Source of the DNA: Alphaproteobacteria bacterium
GTDB taxonomy: Bacteria > Pseudomonadota > Alphaproteobacteria > UBA6615
Reading direction: 5' to 3'
Length of the DNA stretch: 64,000 nt
NCBI GenBank assembly: GCA_021774445.1
Contig: JAJFJA010000017.1
Coordinates: forward strand, 61,703 to 125,702
The notes beneath the pieces were generated by a model. The model worked only from the letters and a program-made list of their open reading frames with translations. It ran no database searches and had not been told where the DNA came from. Both the position numbers and the translations under genes were made by a program. Shown piece by piece: positions 34,551 through 42,982 of this stretch. Each line of letters starts with the position of its first letter. The stretch's first letter is position 1.

Positions 34551-36014
34551 ATGAAAAGGGACGCAGCGAACCCCAAGGGTCATAGTCAATGGACCCCGTT
34601 TCAAGACGAACTGGAGCCGGCGAACAAGAGCGGCAGGCTGGCGAACCCGTCGGTGATCCCGTTGTTCGATGTCGCCGCCCTCCCCGATCGCGCCCGCTTC
34701 GTCGTCGTCGGCGCGGGGGTTCACGGCATGTCAACGGCGTGGCACCTGGCGATGTCGCTTGAGAGGTCCGGCAAGGGAAAGGGGTCGGAGGTCGTGCTGA
34801 TCGACAAGCAAGGACCCGGCGCCGGCGCCACCGGCGTGGCCTGCGGTTGTATCCGCAATTTCTACATGACCGGCCCGTTGCACGCGATCCTGCGGGAAAG
34901 CGTGGCCGTTTGGGAATCCGATCCGGTCAATTTCGGCTTTCAACAGGTTGGCTACATTTCCGTCGGCGAGGCCAACCAAGAGGCCGATTATGTCAAATTG
35001 CATAAGAGCCAGAAGGACAACGGTTATGCCTCCGATCTTTATGTCGGCCGCGAGGCGAAGGCGTTCCTGACGTCGTTGTGGCCGGATTTCAAGACTGCCA
35101 ATTGCGATGTCGTTCTGCATGAGAAGCCGTCGGGCTATGCAGGGACCCATTTGGCGGTTTGGGGGCTCGATCAGAAATGTCGGCAGTGGGGCGTGCAGCG
35201 TGTCTATGGCGCTGAAGTGACGGGCTACGACATGGCGAACGGCACCGTCAACGGGGTCATTACGGATCGCGGCAGGATCGGTGTCGACGAGGCGGTCGTG
35301 GTGTCGGCGGGTGGCTGGATGCCGATCCATTGGGACTGGCTAGGCCGGGCCAGCAAACTGGACGTGACCTATCCGGATGGCCATCGGGAAGACGATATGG
35401 ACATGTGGACTTTCTGGCGGCTGCTGGAAGGCGAAGTCTATTTGCCGGATGGGGTGGACTTCCGCACCGCGGACGGCCGGGATTCACCCGTCCTGCATGT
35501 GGAGCTGATGAACACACCGGTGTTGGGCGGCGACGGCCGAGAGCTGCAGGACCATGTCTATTGGTACACGCGCTATGCGGCGGAGCGCGTCGGCGCGCCG
35601 GGCCTGCAAGGCGGCACGATCCCGGTCAAGCTGGGCCCCGAGGCCGTGCTCGAGCCCTATGGTCATCTGAACGATCGCTATCAGGCCGACGATTGGTTCG
35701 CGGACTATTACTGCACGGTCGCGGGCATGCTATTCGAACGGTTCGAGACTTTGCGCGGCCACTTCAAGGAACGCCGCAACGGTGGCATCGGCGCCTTCAC
35801 GCCGGACAATGTGCCAGTGTTCGACTGGGTCGCCGACAATGCGTTCATGACGGCGGATTCAAACCACGGTTTCAAGATGATAGGGGTCGGCAAGCTGGTG
35901 GCGAACATGCTGGTTCAGGGGGAGATGCCGGCGGCGCTGCGGCCGTTTGGCCTGGAACGCTATCGGACGGGCGCGACGTTCGGGGACAGGAATTCGAACT
36001 GCCCCTGGGTCTAA
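34551..36014 (+). CDS. FAD-dependent oxidoreductase, D-amino-acid/sarcosine oxidase type
   Basis: 487 residues. A 40-residue extension precedes the dinucleotide fold FVVVGAGVHGMSTAWHLA, so the cofactor domain begins at about residue 47. The later GATGVACGCIRNFYMTG matches the DAO family, and FTPDNVPVFDWVADNAFMTADSNHGFKMIGVG is the usual C-terminal FAD-contact region. Substrate cannot be told; a secondary or tertiary amine or amino acid is the family norm. AGGAG lies just before the ATG, and the gene is probably co-transcribed with uxaC. Confidence 0.86.
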   Translation: MKRDAANPKGHSQWTPFQDELEPANKSGRLANPSVIPLFDVAALPDRARFVVVGAGVHGMSTAWHLAMSLERSGKGKGSEVVLIDKQGPGAGATGVACGCIRNFYMTGPLHAILRESVAVWESDPVNFGFQQVGYISVGEANQEADYVKLHKSQKDNGYASDLYVGREAKAFLTSLWPDFKTANCDVVLHEKPSGYAGTHLAVWGLDQKCRQWGVQRVYGAEVTGYDMANGTVNGVITDRGRIGVDEAVVVSAGGWMPIHWDWLGRASKLDVTYPDGHREDDMDMWTFWRLLEGEVYLPDGVDFRTADGRDSPVLHVELMNTPVLGGDGRELQDHVYWYTRYAAERVGAPGLQGGTIPVKLGPEAVLEPYGHLNDRYQADDWFADYYCTVAGMLFERFETLRGHFKERRNGGIGAFTPDNVPVFDWVADNAFMTADSNHGFKMIGVGKLVANMLVQGEMPAALRPFGLERYRTGATFGDRNSNCPWV

Positions 36015-36059
36015 CCCAAGGCGCGCCCGCCGAGACGCGAATGAGCGGATGTATGTTGG

Positions 36060-37196
36060 CTACGGCCCAAAGGCATAGATAGCGCCGTCATGAGCACCGA
36101 AATAGAGGCGGTCGCCGATAATCGTCGGTGAGGTCCAGACGCGATCGCCGATCGCTAGGCTCCACAGCACGCGGCCATCGCTGCGGCCGAGGGCATAGAG
36201 CCGACCGTCACTGGAGCCGACGTAGATCCGTTCAGCGGTGACGGCAGGGGATGAAAATATGGCGCCGTTGAGCTGGGTCTGCCATTGGCGGGCGCCCGAC
36301 GCCGCGTCCAGCGCATAGAGAAATCCAGTGTGGGCGCCGACATAGACGCTGCCGTCGGCGACCGCGGGAGAAGAGAAAATTTTGCGACCGGCCCGGAAAC
36401 GCCAGGCGAGTTCACCGGTGGCGGCATCAAGGGCGTAGAGATGACCGTCGTCCGAGCCGACGAAAATATGGCTCTCCGAGCCGGCGGGTGAGGAGAAGGA
36501 TGGCGCGCCAGTCCGAAAACGCCAGGCCAGGGCGCCGGTGTTGGCGTCGAGGGCGTAGATGTTGTGGTCGATGCCGGCGATGAAGACCTGACCATTCTGC
36601 ACCAGGGGTGAGGAGAGAATCCCGGATCCGGTCTCAAAGCGCCAGCGTTCGGCGCCGGTGTTGGCGTCGAGGGCGTAGACATGGCGGTCGAAGGCGCCGA
36701 AGTAGACGACGCCGTTGTGGACCGCGGGCGACGATTGCTCACCGCCGCCGCCGAGGGGGAATTTCCAAGAGACCTCACCGGTATCCGCCGCTAGGGCATA
36801 GAAAAAATTGTCGTCCGCGCCGAAATAGACGCGCCCGTCGACGACTGCCGGCGAGGCGCGGACGAGGCCGCGCACCGGAAAACGCCATAACTCGCTGCCG
36901 GTCTCGACATCGAGTGCGAAAAGGGCATTGGCGAAGGTGCCTTGGTACAGCGTGCCATCGATCACCGCTGGCGAGGATTCCACGGTGCCCCCCGTGGGAA
37001 ATCGCCAGAGCAGGTTCGGCGACATTTCCGGTCCGGCGCCGCGGGCGGCCGTGCGCGCCGGATCGCCACGGAAGGTGGGCCAAGCCCCGAGGGTTTGATC
37101 CTCCGTGGTTTGGGCAGAAGCCGTGCCGGCAGTCGATGTAAGCAGGACGGCCAGGCCCAAGCTAAGGATGAGGGCGGCCGGACGGCGTCGTGCCAT
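36060..37196 (-). CDS. Exported PQQ-like beta-propeller protein
   Basis: 378 residues from the ATG at 37196, which has GAGGA at 6 nt and a clear signal peptide ending TASAQ (about residue 29). The rest is a propeller of about seven to eight blades with the recurring motifs YALDANTGA and WRFRTG, each followed by SSPAV. This is the BamB/PQQ-repeat type without enzymatic quinoprotein residues that I can see. It probably scaffolds proteins in the periplasm. It converges with the FAD oxidoreductase gene. Confidence 0.87.
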   Translation of the reverse strand: MARRRPAALILSLGLAVLLTSTAGTASAQTTEDQTLGAWPTFRGDPARTAARGAGPEMSPNLLWRFPTGGTVESSPAVIDGTLYQGTFANALFALDVETGSELWRFPVRGLVRASPAVVDGRVYFGADDNFFYALAADTGEVSWKFPLGGGGEQSSPAVHNGVVYFGAFDRHVYALDANTGAERWRFETGSGILSSPLVQNGQVFIAGIDHNIYALDANTGALAWRFRTGAPSFSSPAGSESHIFVGSDDGHLYALDAATGELAWRFRAGRKIFSSPAVADGSVYVGAHTGFLYALDAASGARQWQTQLNGAIFSSPAVTAERIYVGSSDGRLYALGRSDGRVLWSLAIGDRVWTSPTIIGDRLYFGAHDGAIYAFGP

Positions 37197-37330
37197 GACT
37201 GATCCTCGGCGTTCGCAGCGGTGTTGCAGATAGGCAGGTCGCCGGGCGCAGGCCAAGGGCGAAGTGCTCTCGACCGGTCAAGTCATGGTGAGTTTGGCTG
37301 GCTTGGCGCGGGTTGAGGGCCCTGCAGTCG

Positions 37331-38224
37331 TTATGCTCCGTCGCGGTGTGCCACGAATTCGTTCAAAATATAGGGGACATAACGAAAGTCGCGGATGTGA
37401 TTCAGTTTGTCGCCGTGCCAGCCAAGTTGAATGACATAGGGCGGCCAGCCAGGCTGGGTTACAAAGATCGCGCTGGCGCCCTCGAAAGAACCGAGGCGCA
37501 GCCGCACATCATCTTGGCAGGCGTAGCGCCCGAAATATTGTCCAACCTCTCGTTGACCCTGCAGGTCGGCCTTGCCAACAAGGTCAAGTCTGACCTCCTC
37601 GGCCAGTAACGCCCGTAAGCTTGCCCAATCCTGGGCATTGAAGAGATCGACATAACGCGTAGCCGCGGCGGCCGACGACGCCGGCATGTGCTGTTCGTCG
37701 TCACCGGTTTCGCCGAACGAATGAAGGGCGTGGCGCCCGCGATGAAGCGCCGCCTTGGTTGCGGGTACGGTCATGCTGAGGATCTCCGCCACCTCGTTTA
37801 TGGAATGATCGAGGATGTCCTTAAGGATTACGGCGCCGCGGGGCCGAACCGGAAGCCGGCAGAAGCAAGACAGCGCCAATGCCGTCGCCTCGCGGCGTTC
37901 AATGGGATCCGGGTCATCCGCCGCGGTTGGCTCGTTGGCGATATCCTCCACCGACACCACATGGCGGCGCTCGTAGCGCCGAAGCCAATCCACGGCGCGA
38001 TTGTGCGCGATGCGGAAAAGCCAGGGTGCTAGATCGGGGATGGAGTCGCGCATGGAGAGTTGGTAGTAGGCCTTGGCCAGAGTGTCTTGAACGACATCTT
38101 CACCGTCCGTCAGCGACCCGGTCATGCGGGCGCAATAGCGATGAAGCTGCGGCCTAATATCCTCGACCAGAGCGAGGAACCGCTCTCTCGCTTCGCGCAG
38201 CTCCAGGGGCGGGGTTTCGCGCAT
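37331..38224 (-). CDS. ECF sigma factor with C-terminal SnoaL-like domain
   Basis: 297 residues. Region 2 (about 20-85: DGEDVVQDTLAKAYYQL, PWLFRIAHNRAVDWLRR) and region 4 (about 125-170: ILKDILDHSINEVAEILSMTVPATKAALHRGRHAL) precede a NTF2/SnoaL-like extension of about 110 residues (YVDLFNAQDWASLRALLAEEV and GWHGDKLNHIRDFRYVPYI). Such extensions replace the anti-sigma factor in ECF41-type and related groups and are typically encoded beside an oxidoreductase-type gene. Here an SDR gene lies 9 nt upstream in the same direction, so the pair probably forms an operon. Confidence 0.9.
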   Translation of the reverse strand: MRETPPLELREARERFLALVEDIRPQLHRYCARMTGSLTDGEDVVQDTLAKAYYQLSMRDSIPDLAPWLFRIAHNRAVDWLRRYERRHVVSVEDIANEPTAADDPDPIERREATALALSCFCRLPVRPRGAVILKDILDHSINEVAEILSMTVPATKAALHRGRHALHSFGETGDDEQHMPASSAAAATRYVDLFNAQDWASLRALLAEEVRLDLVGKADLQGQREVGQYFGRYACQDDVRLRLGSFEGASAIFVTQPGWPPYVIQLGWHGDKLNHIRDFRYVPYILNEFVAHRDGA

Positions 38225-38233
38225 GGGTATTGG

Positions 38234-38989
38234 CTAGGCCTCCAGCACGGTAGGCCCATCGCCGGCGATGGCGATTGCCCGGGCTTGCCCGAATGTGTCG
38301 TCGGTCAGTGCCTGCTCGAAATAGCGAGCGAACTCGGATGGGCCCATGGGGGTGCCGAAGCCGGCGAGAAACTGCTCGATGGTGACGCCTTGACGGGCGG
38401 CGTAACCGGCGGCCGCGGCATGGCCGAGATCGGTTTCGCCGACGATCCGCTTGGGCAGAATGACGCGAAATCGAATCCCGAGTTCGTTGGCGTCACTGAC
38501 CCCTTGAAAGTAATTTGCCATAAACCACTGGGTGCGCTTGGCGCCGGCGTAGCCGCCGCTGATCGGGGAGCCACCGATGGCGGCGCCGGAGGATACGATC
38601 ACGACTTCGCTGCCGGGTTGCAAGGGCTGGTTCAGACAGGCCTGACCCCAGGCTAGGGTGCCCCTGACATCGGTGTTCCAAGTGGTGGAGAATTCTTCCC
38701 AGCTCATTTGATCGATGGTCTTGTTCGGCCCGTTTACGCCGGCGCAAAGGACGACCAGGTCGGGGGACCATTCGGCCACAAGCTGCGCGGCCAGACCGGC
38801 GTCGGTGATGTCGCCGGAGACCGGCCGGATAGCGCCATCGGTTTCGCTGGCCAACGTTTGTAGCTGCACCTCGTTGCGGGCGAGGCCGACGATTCGGCCG
38901 CCGCTGGATGCAAGCTGCTGGGCGATGGCCCGGCCGAGACCGCGGCTGGCGCCGGTCACGATTGCCGTCTTGCCTGCGATACTCTCCAT
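38234..38989 (-). CDS. Short-chain dehydrogenase/reductase
   Basis: 251 residues from the ATG at 38989, with GGGAG 9 nt upstream; an upstream start would add 12 residues. The classical SDR layout is visible: cofactor motif TGASRGLGRAIA, then LCAGVNG, the catalytic Ser in VSSGAAIGG and YAGAK as YxxxK. Substrate unknown. It is the upstream gene of a pair with the SnoaL-tailed ECF sigma factor. Confidence 0.9.
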   Translation of the reverse strand: MESIAGKTAIVTGASRGLGRAIAQQLASSGGRIVGLARNEVQLQTLASETDGAIRPVSGDITDAGLAAQLVAEWSPDLVVLCAGVNGPNKTIDQMSWEEFSTTWNTDVRGTLAWGQACLNQPLQPGSEVVIVSSGAAIGGSPISGGYAGAKRTQWFMANYFQGVSDANELGIRFRVILPKRIVGETDLGHAAAAGYAARQGVTIEQFLAGFGTPMGPSEFARYFEQALTDDTFGQARAIAIAGDGPTVLEA

Positions 38990-39228
38990 ATTACCGTGCT
39001 CCCGCAAATTGTTCGAGTTGAGCACCGCATGTCAGCCGTGCCCGACGCGATAACGTTTGAGAGATCGAAAAGGATTCGCCGGCGACGGAGATTTCCGCCG
39101 GCGGGTCGTGCCACGCGGCCTGTTTCGCTTGCCTTGTTGAGAATGACGGCGCGAATCAATCGCTCTTGAAACTATCACAGGTTGTGCTAGTTTGCAGCCC
39201 GTCCGGGAGGAATCCGACGCGGGTGCCA

Positions 39229-39465
39229 ATGAGTGCCGATCCTCAATCCAGCTTAATCAATCGATCGGTTATGGCAAGAAACATTGAACGCGTGATGCGC
39301 CTGATACTCGATGCAGAGCAACTTACACCCACTTTGATGCGGGATGCCGAGATGCTGCTGCATGGCCTCTCGGTCGCGGAGAAGGTGAATGTCATGCATA
39401 TGGCTGTGCGCGGTCGGCGCGAGCAGGGCGATGCTGGATCGCCGTCGGAGACGCCGGAGGATTAG
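39229..39465 (+). CDS. Small hypothetical protein
   Basis: 78 residues from ATG 39229; GTG 39223 is equally possible and lies 12 nt from GGGAGG (39205-39210). The middle (ARNIERVMRLILDAEQLTPTLMRDAEMLLHGLSVAEKVNVMHMAV) is helical, and the tail is acidic. No family is recognised. A perfect hairpin, CGCCGGCG repeated at 39077-39084 and 39096-39103, lies upstream between it and the divergent SDR gene. Confidence 0.5.
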   Translation: MSADPQSSLINRSVMARNIERVMRLILDAEQLTPTLMRDAEMLLHGLSVAEKVNVMHMAVRGRREQGDAGSPSETPED

Positions 39466-39499
39466 GAATCAAGGGCGGCGGGGCGGTTGTGACGGGCCG

Positions 39500-39832
39500 C
39501 TATGCGGCCGAGGACAGGCGCCTCTGTTTGGCCCGCCGCGGGCGCTGGGCGCCGATCTCCGCTAACACCATCCGATGACGGACCGCCGCTTCGTCGGCCG
39601 GCAAGGTCGCCACCTCGAAGTACGCATCCTGTGGATCGACGTCGTGGCACGCGACCAGATTGTCCAATAAGATCCGCCGATCGCCAAGGCCACGATAGTG
39701 ATCGAAGCTTATTCCAGCAGCTTCCCACTTCGCCGGACTGGGCTGGACGCCCACGGAAGCCTTGTTCGGACAGGTAAGGGCGGTGCGCAGACTCTCTCGC
39801 AAGACTCGTACCGCCGGCGCGTGATCCCCCAT
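39500..39832 (-). CDS. Small hypothetical protein, basic C-terminus
   Basis: 110 residues from the ATG at 39832, which has GAGG 6 nt upstream; the open frame extends to 39961 but lacks a ribosome site there. The sequence includes WEAAGISFDHYRGLGDRRILLDN and ends in a basic segment RRAKQRRL. No family is recognised. It lies 52 nt downstream of the EF-hand secreted-protein gene on the same strand. Confidence 0.5.
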   Translation of the reverse strand: MGDHAPAVRVLRESLRTALTCPNKASVGVQPSPAKWEAAGISFDHYRGLGDRRILLDNLVACHDVDPQDAYFEVATLPADEAAVRHRMVLAEIGAQRPRRAKQRRLSSAA

Positions 39833-39884
39833 GGAACGCCTCGGTCGTTTGTGCAATGTCAAGTGATATGTCGTGGGCAGTAGT

Positions 39885-40721
39885 CTATACAGGTGCTTCG
39901 AGTCGACGCCAGCCTTGTTTTTGCTTGAGAATCGGCATTGCGTCGGCAGTCGCGACATCAAAAAGACTCAACTCGACGAAGTCGAAGGCGGTGTAGGGAT
40001 CGTTCGGCGCGACAAAAACAACGCGCATGAACCCGTCCCATCCGCCGGCGCCATCCTCTGTGAAGACCTCATCGAATTCCAAGACGGCGGAACGCGCCTG
40101 AATCAAGCCGTCGCGTGGGCCTTGATTGCGTAGCAACAGCGTGCGGTGTGGTTTGGTGCGGAAGGCAACCGCTATCAGCGCCGGGTCGATGTCGTAGTCA
40201 CCGAAAACAAGATTGAAGAAGATCCTGGAACCGGGAACGATATCGTCGCCATCGATGGTGAATTCGAACTGAAACTCGGCGTTGTTCGGGAGGGCGGGAC
40301 CGTCGGCATCGGGCCAGGCGTCGTCGGGAGCCGATATCGATAAAGATAGATCGGTCCAGTTCGCGCCGGCGGTACCGTCGCCGATGGTCGCGCAGCCGAC
40401 GCATTGGGCGGCGGCGTTGGCGCTCTCCTCAGGGGAGCGATTGTCGAAATTGTCGAGGCTGGTCCAAGCGACACCGCCGTCGCGGTTGAGGTCGGGGAGA
40501 AATTCCTCCTGTCGCAAGACGCCATCGCCATCGCTATCTGCCGGCAGAATGTGAGGGGGCGGCGAGGCGCGCACTAGCTCCGACGAACCGGTGAAGCCAA
40601 AGCCGTCCTGGTCGCCGATGCGGATGAATTCGAATGGCTCAGCGGTGGCGGCGACGGAGGTGATCGTCAGTGCGAGGATGGCTATGCCGATAAAAGCGGG
40701 AGCCGATAGCAGTTGATTCAT
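39885..40721 (-). CDS. Secreted protein with EF-hand-like calcium site
   Basis: 278 residues from the ATG at 40721 with a signal peptide ending near VAATAEP (about residue 27). An EF-hand loop at residues 62-73 (DSDGDGVLRQEE) is followed by a partial second one starting DLNRDGG. The remaining part is beta-rich (EFQFEFTIDGDDI, RIFFNLVFGDYDID, RTLLLRNQG) and ends near KQKQGWRRLEAPV. Cys109-like pair CVGC is present. Family unknown; a calcium-binding extracellular protein is likely. Confidence 0.65.
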   Translation of the reverse strand: MNQLLSAPAFIGIAILALTITSVAATAEPFEFIRIGDQDGFGFTGSSELVRASPPPHILPADSDGDGVLRQEEFLPDLNRDGGVAWTSLDNFDNRSPEESANAAAQCVGCATIGDGTAGANWTDLSLSISAPDDAWPDADGPALPNNAEFQFEFTIDGDDIVPGSRIFFNLVFGDYDIDPALIAVAFRTKPHRTLLLRNQGPRDGLIQARSAVLEFDEVFTEDGAGGWDGFMRVVFVAPNDPYTAFDFVELSLFDVATADAMPILKQKQGWRRLEAPV

Positions 40722-40879
40722 CCGGGCAAAACCGAGTTTGAACGTAGGGGGCACGACCTCAACAGGGTGACACTGCCCAAGCAAGGCACAAGGTCGTTAC
40801 TGCCGGATCGTGGTATTCTTGCGCCGGTGCCGGTGGGCCGGAAGAATGAGTCGCAAGAATCGGTTAGCTGGAGAGCTTC

Positions 40880-41677
40880 ATGTCGAATCTCAGCGGTAAG
40901 CAGATCGTGCTGCAGCAGGATGATCGCGTCGGGACGATCTTGATCAATAATCCCGAGCGTCGGAATGCGATCTCACTGAAAATGTGGCGGGATCTGCGCG
41001 CGGCCGCACAGGCGTTGGCCGCGGCGGACCGGTTGCGAGTCGCCGTGATACGTGGCGCCGGCGGGAAGGCTTTCGCGTCGGGTGCGGATATTTCCGAATT
41101 TGACACTCAGCGCGACGGTGTGGGCGCCGTCATGGCGTATGACCATGCGGTTGCGGCCGCCTGCGAGTCGATCGGTTTACTTGAAATACCGACGATCGCT
41201 TTGATCGAGGGATATTGCGTCGGCGGCGGGCTCGCCTTGGCGCTGTGCTGCGATCTCCGCTTGGCATCGGATGATGCACAATTCGCTATTCCGGCGGCCC
41301 GCTTAGGCTTGGCGTATCGCTATGACATGGTGGCCAGGCTCGTCTCGGTGGTCGGGCCGGCCCAGGCGAAAGAGATCCTGTTCACCGGTCGGTTATTCGA
41401 TGCCAATCAGGCGCTGCGGATGGGCCTGGTCAATCAGGTGTCGCCGGCGCCGGTAATGGGCGCCATGCTCGACGAGAGTTTGGAGACAATCGCGGCGAAT
41501 GCGCCGCTAACCTTGGCGGCGGCGAAGCACGCCGTCGCCGAGACGATGAAAGATCCTGGACAGCGAGACATGGCGCGGATGGCAGAGCTCGAGGCGGCAT
41601 GTATTGCCAGTGATGACTATTTGGAGGGGAGACGCGCTTTCGAAGAGAAACGACCGCCCAAGTTTGTGGGGCGGTAG
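40880..41677 (+). CDS. Crotonase-fold protein, enoyl-CoA hydratase-like but lacking both catalytic Glu
   Basis: 265 residues of the enoyl-CoA hydratase/isomerase superfamily. The oxyanion-hole segments KAFASGADISEF and EGYCVGGGLALALCCDLRLAS are intact, so acyl-CoA binding is expected. The two glutamates of hydratases (Glu144 and Glu164 in rat enzyme) are both Ala, at residues 119 and 139 (GGGLALA and FAIPAAR). Therefore simple hydration is unlikely, and another crotonase reaction such as isomerisation, decarboxylation or thioester cleavage is possible. A phosphopantetheinyl transferase gene begins 10 nt after the stop. Confidence 0.87.
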   Translation: MSNLSGKQIVLQQDDRVGTILINNPERRNAISLKMWRDLRAAAQALAAADRLRVAVIRGAGGKAFASGADISEFDTQRDGVGAVMAYDHAVAAACESIGLLEIPTIALIEGYCVGGGLALALCCDLRLASDDAQFAIPAARLGLAYRYDMVARLVSVVGPAQAKEILFTGRLFDANQALRMGLVNQVSPAPVMGAMLDESLETIAANAPLTLAAAKHAVAETMKDPGQRDMARMAELEAACIASDDYLEGRRAFEEKRPPKFVGR

Positions 41678-41687
41678 GGCGCGCGTC

Positions 41688-42422
41688 GTGCACGGTATTT
41701 CTTGGCGGGACTGTACTATTCCCTGGCACGCTCCGGCCGGGGACATACAGGTCGTTCGGGTACGTCACGACGCCGGCGATCCGCGCCTCGGTTTGGCGAT
41801 TTTGTCGGCGTCGGAGTGTCGGCGGGCCGACGCGTATTCGGCTGAGGATGCGATGCGTCGGTTTGTCATGACCCGGGCGGTGCTTCGCCGTTTACTGGGC
41901 GAAATCTGTGGCCTGAGGCCGGAGGCGGTCGGAATCGACACCGGTCGCCACGGCAAACCGCTGCTGACGAACCAGCCGCATGGCGGTGACATTCGCTTTA
42001 ATATCAGCCACAGCGGGAGCCTGTCGCTGATCGTCTTCGCCAGTCGGCGCGAGGTAGGGGTCGATATAGAGGAAACGAGTCGCCGGACCGATATTCAGGC
42101 AGTGGCGCGGCGGTTTTTCCCGACGGCGGAGGCTGATTTCCTCGCGGGACTGGCGGATGAGGCCGAGCGGAGTCGGGTATTCTATGGGTTGTGGACGCAG
42201 CGAGAAGCGCTGGCGAAAGCGATAGGCAGTGGCCTGAACGACGCCGTTTTTGGTTCGCCGCTGCAAGGATTTGACCAAGGTAGCCAAGTCGTCGAACTGG
42301 GCCGGTCAGCGTGGTATCTGAGATGCCTCGATGTCATGCCCGGCTTCGCGGTGGCGCTGGCGTTGGAGGGGCGTGGCGAGCCGTCACTGAGCTATTGGGA
42401 TGGGTCGACCGTGCTAAGCTAG
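41688..42422 (+). CDS. 4'-phosphopantetheinyl transferase, Sfp type
   Basis: About 244 residues from GTG 41688; the frame is open back to 41604, which would overlap the crotonase gene by 74 nt. The PPTase core is clear: RHGKPLL, FNISHSGSLSLIVFASRREVGVDIEE with the magnesium-site Asp and Glu, then WTQREALAKAIG matching WxxKEA. It transfers the phosphopantetheine arm of CoA to carrier proteins. No carrier protein is encoded here. The acyl-CoA ligase gene nearby lies on the opposite strand. Confidence 0.9.
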   Translation: MHGISWRDCTIPWHAPAGDIQVVRVRHDAGDPRLGLAILSASECRRADAYSAEDAMRRFVMTRAVLRRLLGEICGLRPEAVGIDTGRHGKPLLTNQPHGGDIRFNISHSGSLSLIVFASRREVGVDIEETSRRTDIQAVARRFFPTAEADFLAGLADEAERSRVFYGLWTQREALAKAIGSGLNDAVFGSPLQGFDQGSQVVELGRSAWYLRCLDVMPGFAVALALEGRGEPSLSYWDGSTVLS

Positions 42423-42427
42423 ATTGC

Positions 42428-42898
42428 TCAAGATCCCTGCCGCGCCGTGAATGCGTCGATCGCTCGCTGCAAATCTTCACGTTGTTCGCAGCCGGCCGGG
42501 CACAAGGCCGTAAGGGTCAGCAATTGCTGGCGCGCCGACTCCAGATCGTTCAGCATCAAAAAGAGCTCGCCGAGATATTCATGGGCGCCTTTGTGACTGG
42601 GGTCGAGGGCGAGCGCCTTGTCGTAATTTTGCCGAGCCGACCGGATATCGCCGAGCTGGCGCTGGCTGAAGGCAAGAAGGTTCCAGGCGTCGGCGTTGTC
42701 GGGCTCTGCACGGACCAACTCCTGGAGGATCGGCAGGGCGCGACTGAACCTAAGGGAGTCGACATAGACCTTGGCTTCCGTATAGGACGGCGCCGCCGGG
42801 GCGCTGCTCTCGCTGCTGTCCACCGCAGCGGCGCGGTCCGCTAGTTGGCTGGCCGCAAGGGCGATGGTCAAGCCGATGACGGCAACGCGTGCGCGCAT
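42428..42898 (-). CDS. Periplasmic TPR protein
   Basis: 156 residues with an N-terminal signal peptide (cleavage near RAAAVDS, about residue 25) and three TPR units: YTEAKVYVDSLRFSRALPILQELV, AWNLLAFSQRQLGDIRSARQNYDKAL and AHEYLGELFLMLNDLESARQQLL. It has a CPAGC pair near the end. It is the last of three minus-strand genes, 84 nt downstream of the flippase gene, and converges with the PPTase gene. Confidence 0.8.
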   Translation of the reverse strand: MRARVAVIGLTIALAASQLADRAAAVDSSESSAPAAPSYTEAKVYVDSLRFSRALPILQELVRAEPDNADAWNLLAFSQRQLGDIRSARQNYDKALALDPSHKGAHEYLGELFLMLNDLESARQQLLTLTALCPAGCEQREDLQRAIDAFTARQGS

Positions 42899-42982
42899 TT
42901 ATCGAGTCCTTCCGCGAGGGTGAATCAACCTTGAAGCAGGTCGGATTATTAGGCGGCTTCGGTGGCGATAATATGGCGGGAT

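Noticed and set aside
36060..37196. PQQ-dependent dehydrogenase
   Set aside because: The protein has only propeller repeats and lacks the length and recognisable active-site residues of quinoprotein dehydrogenases.
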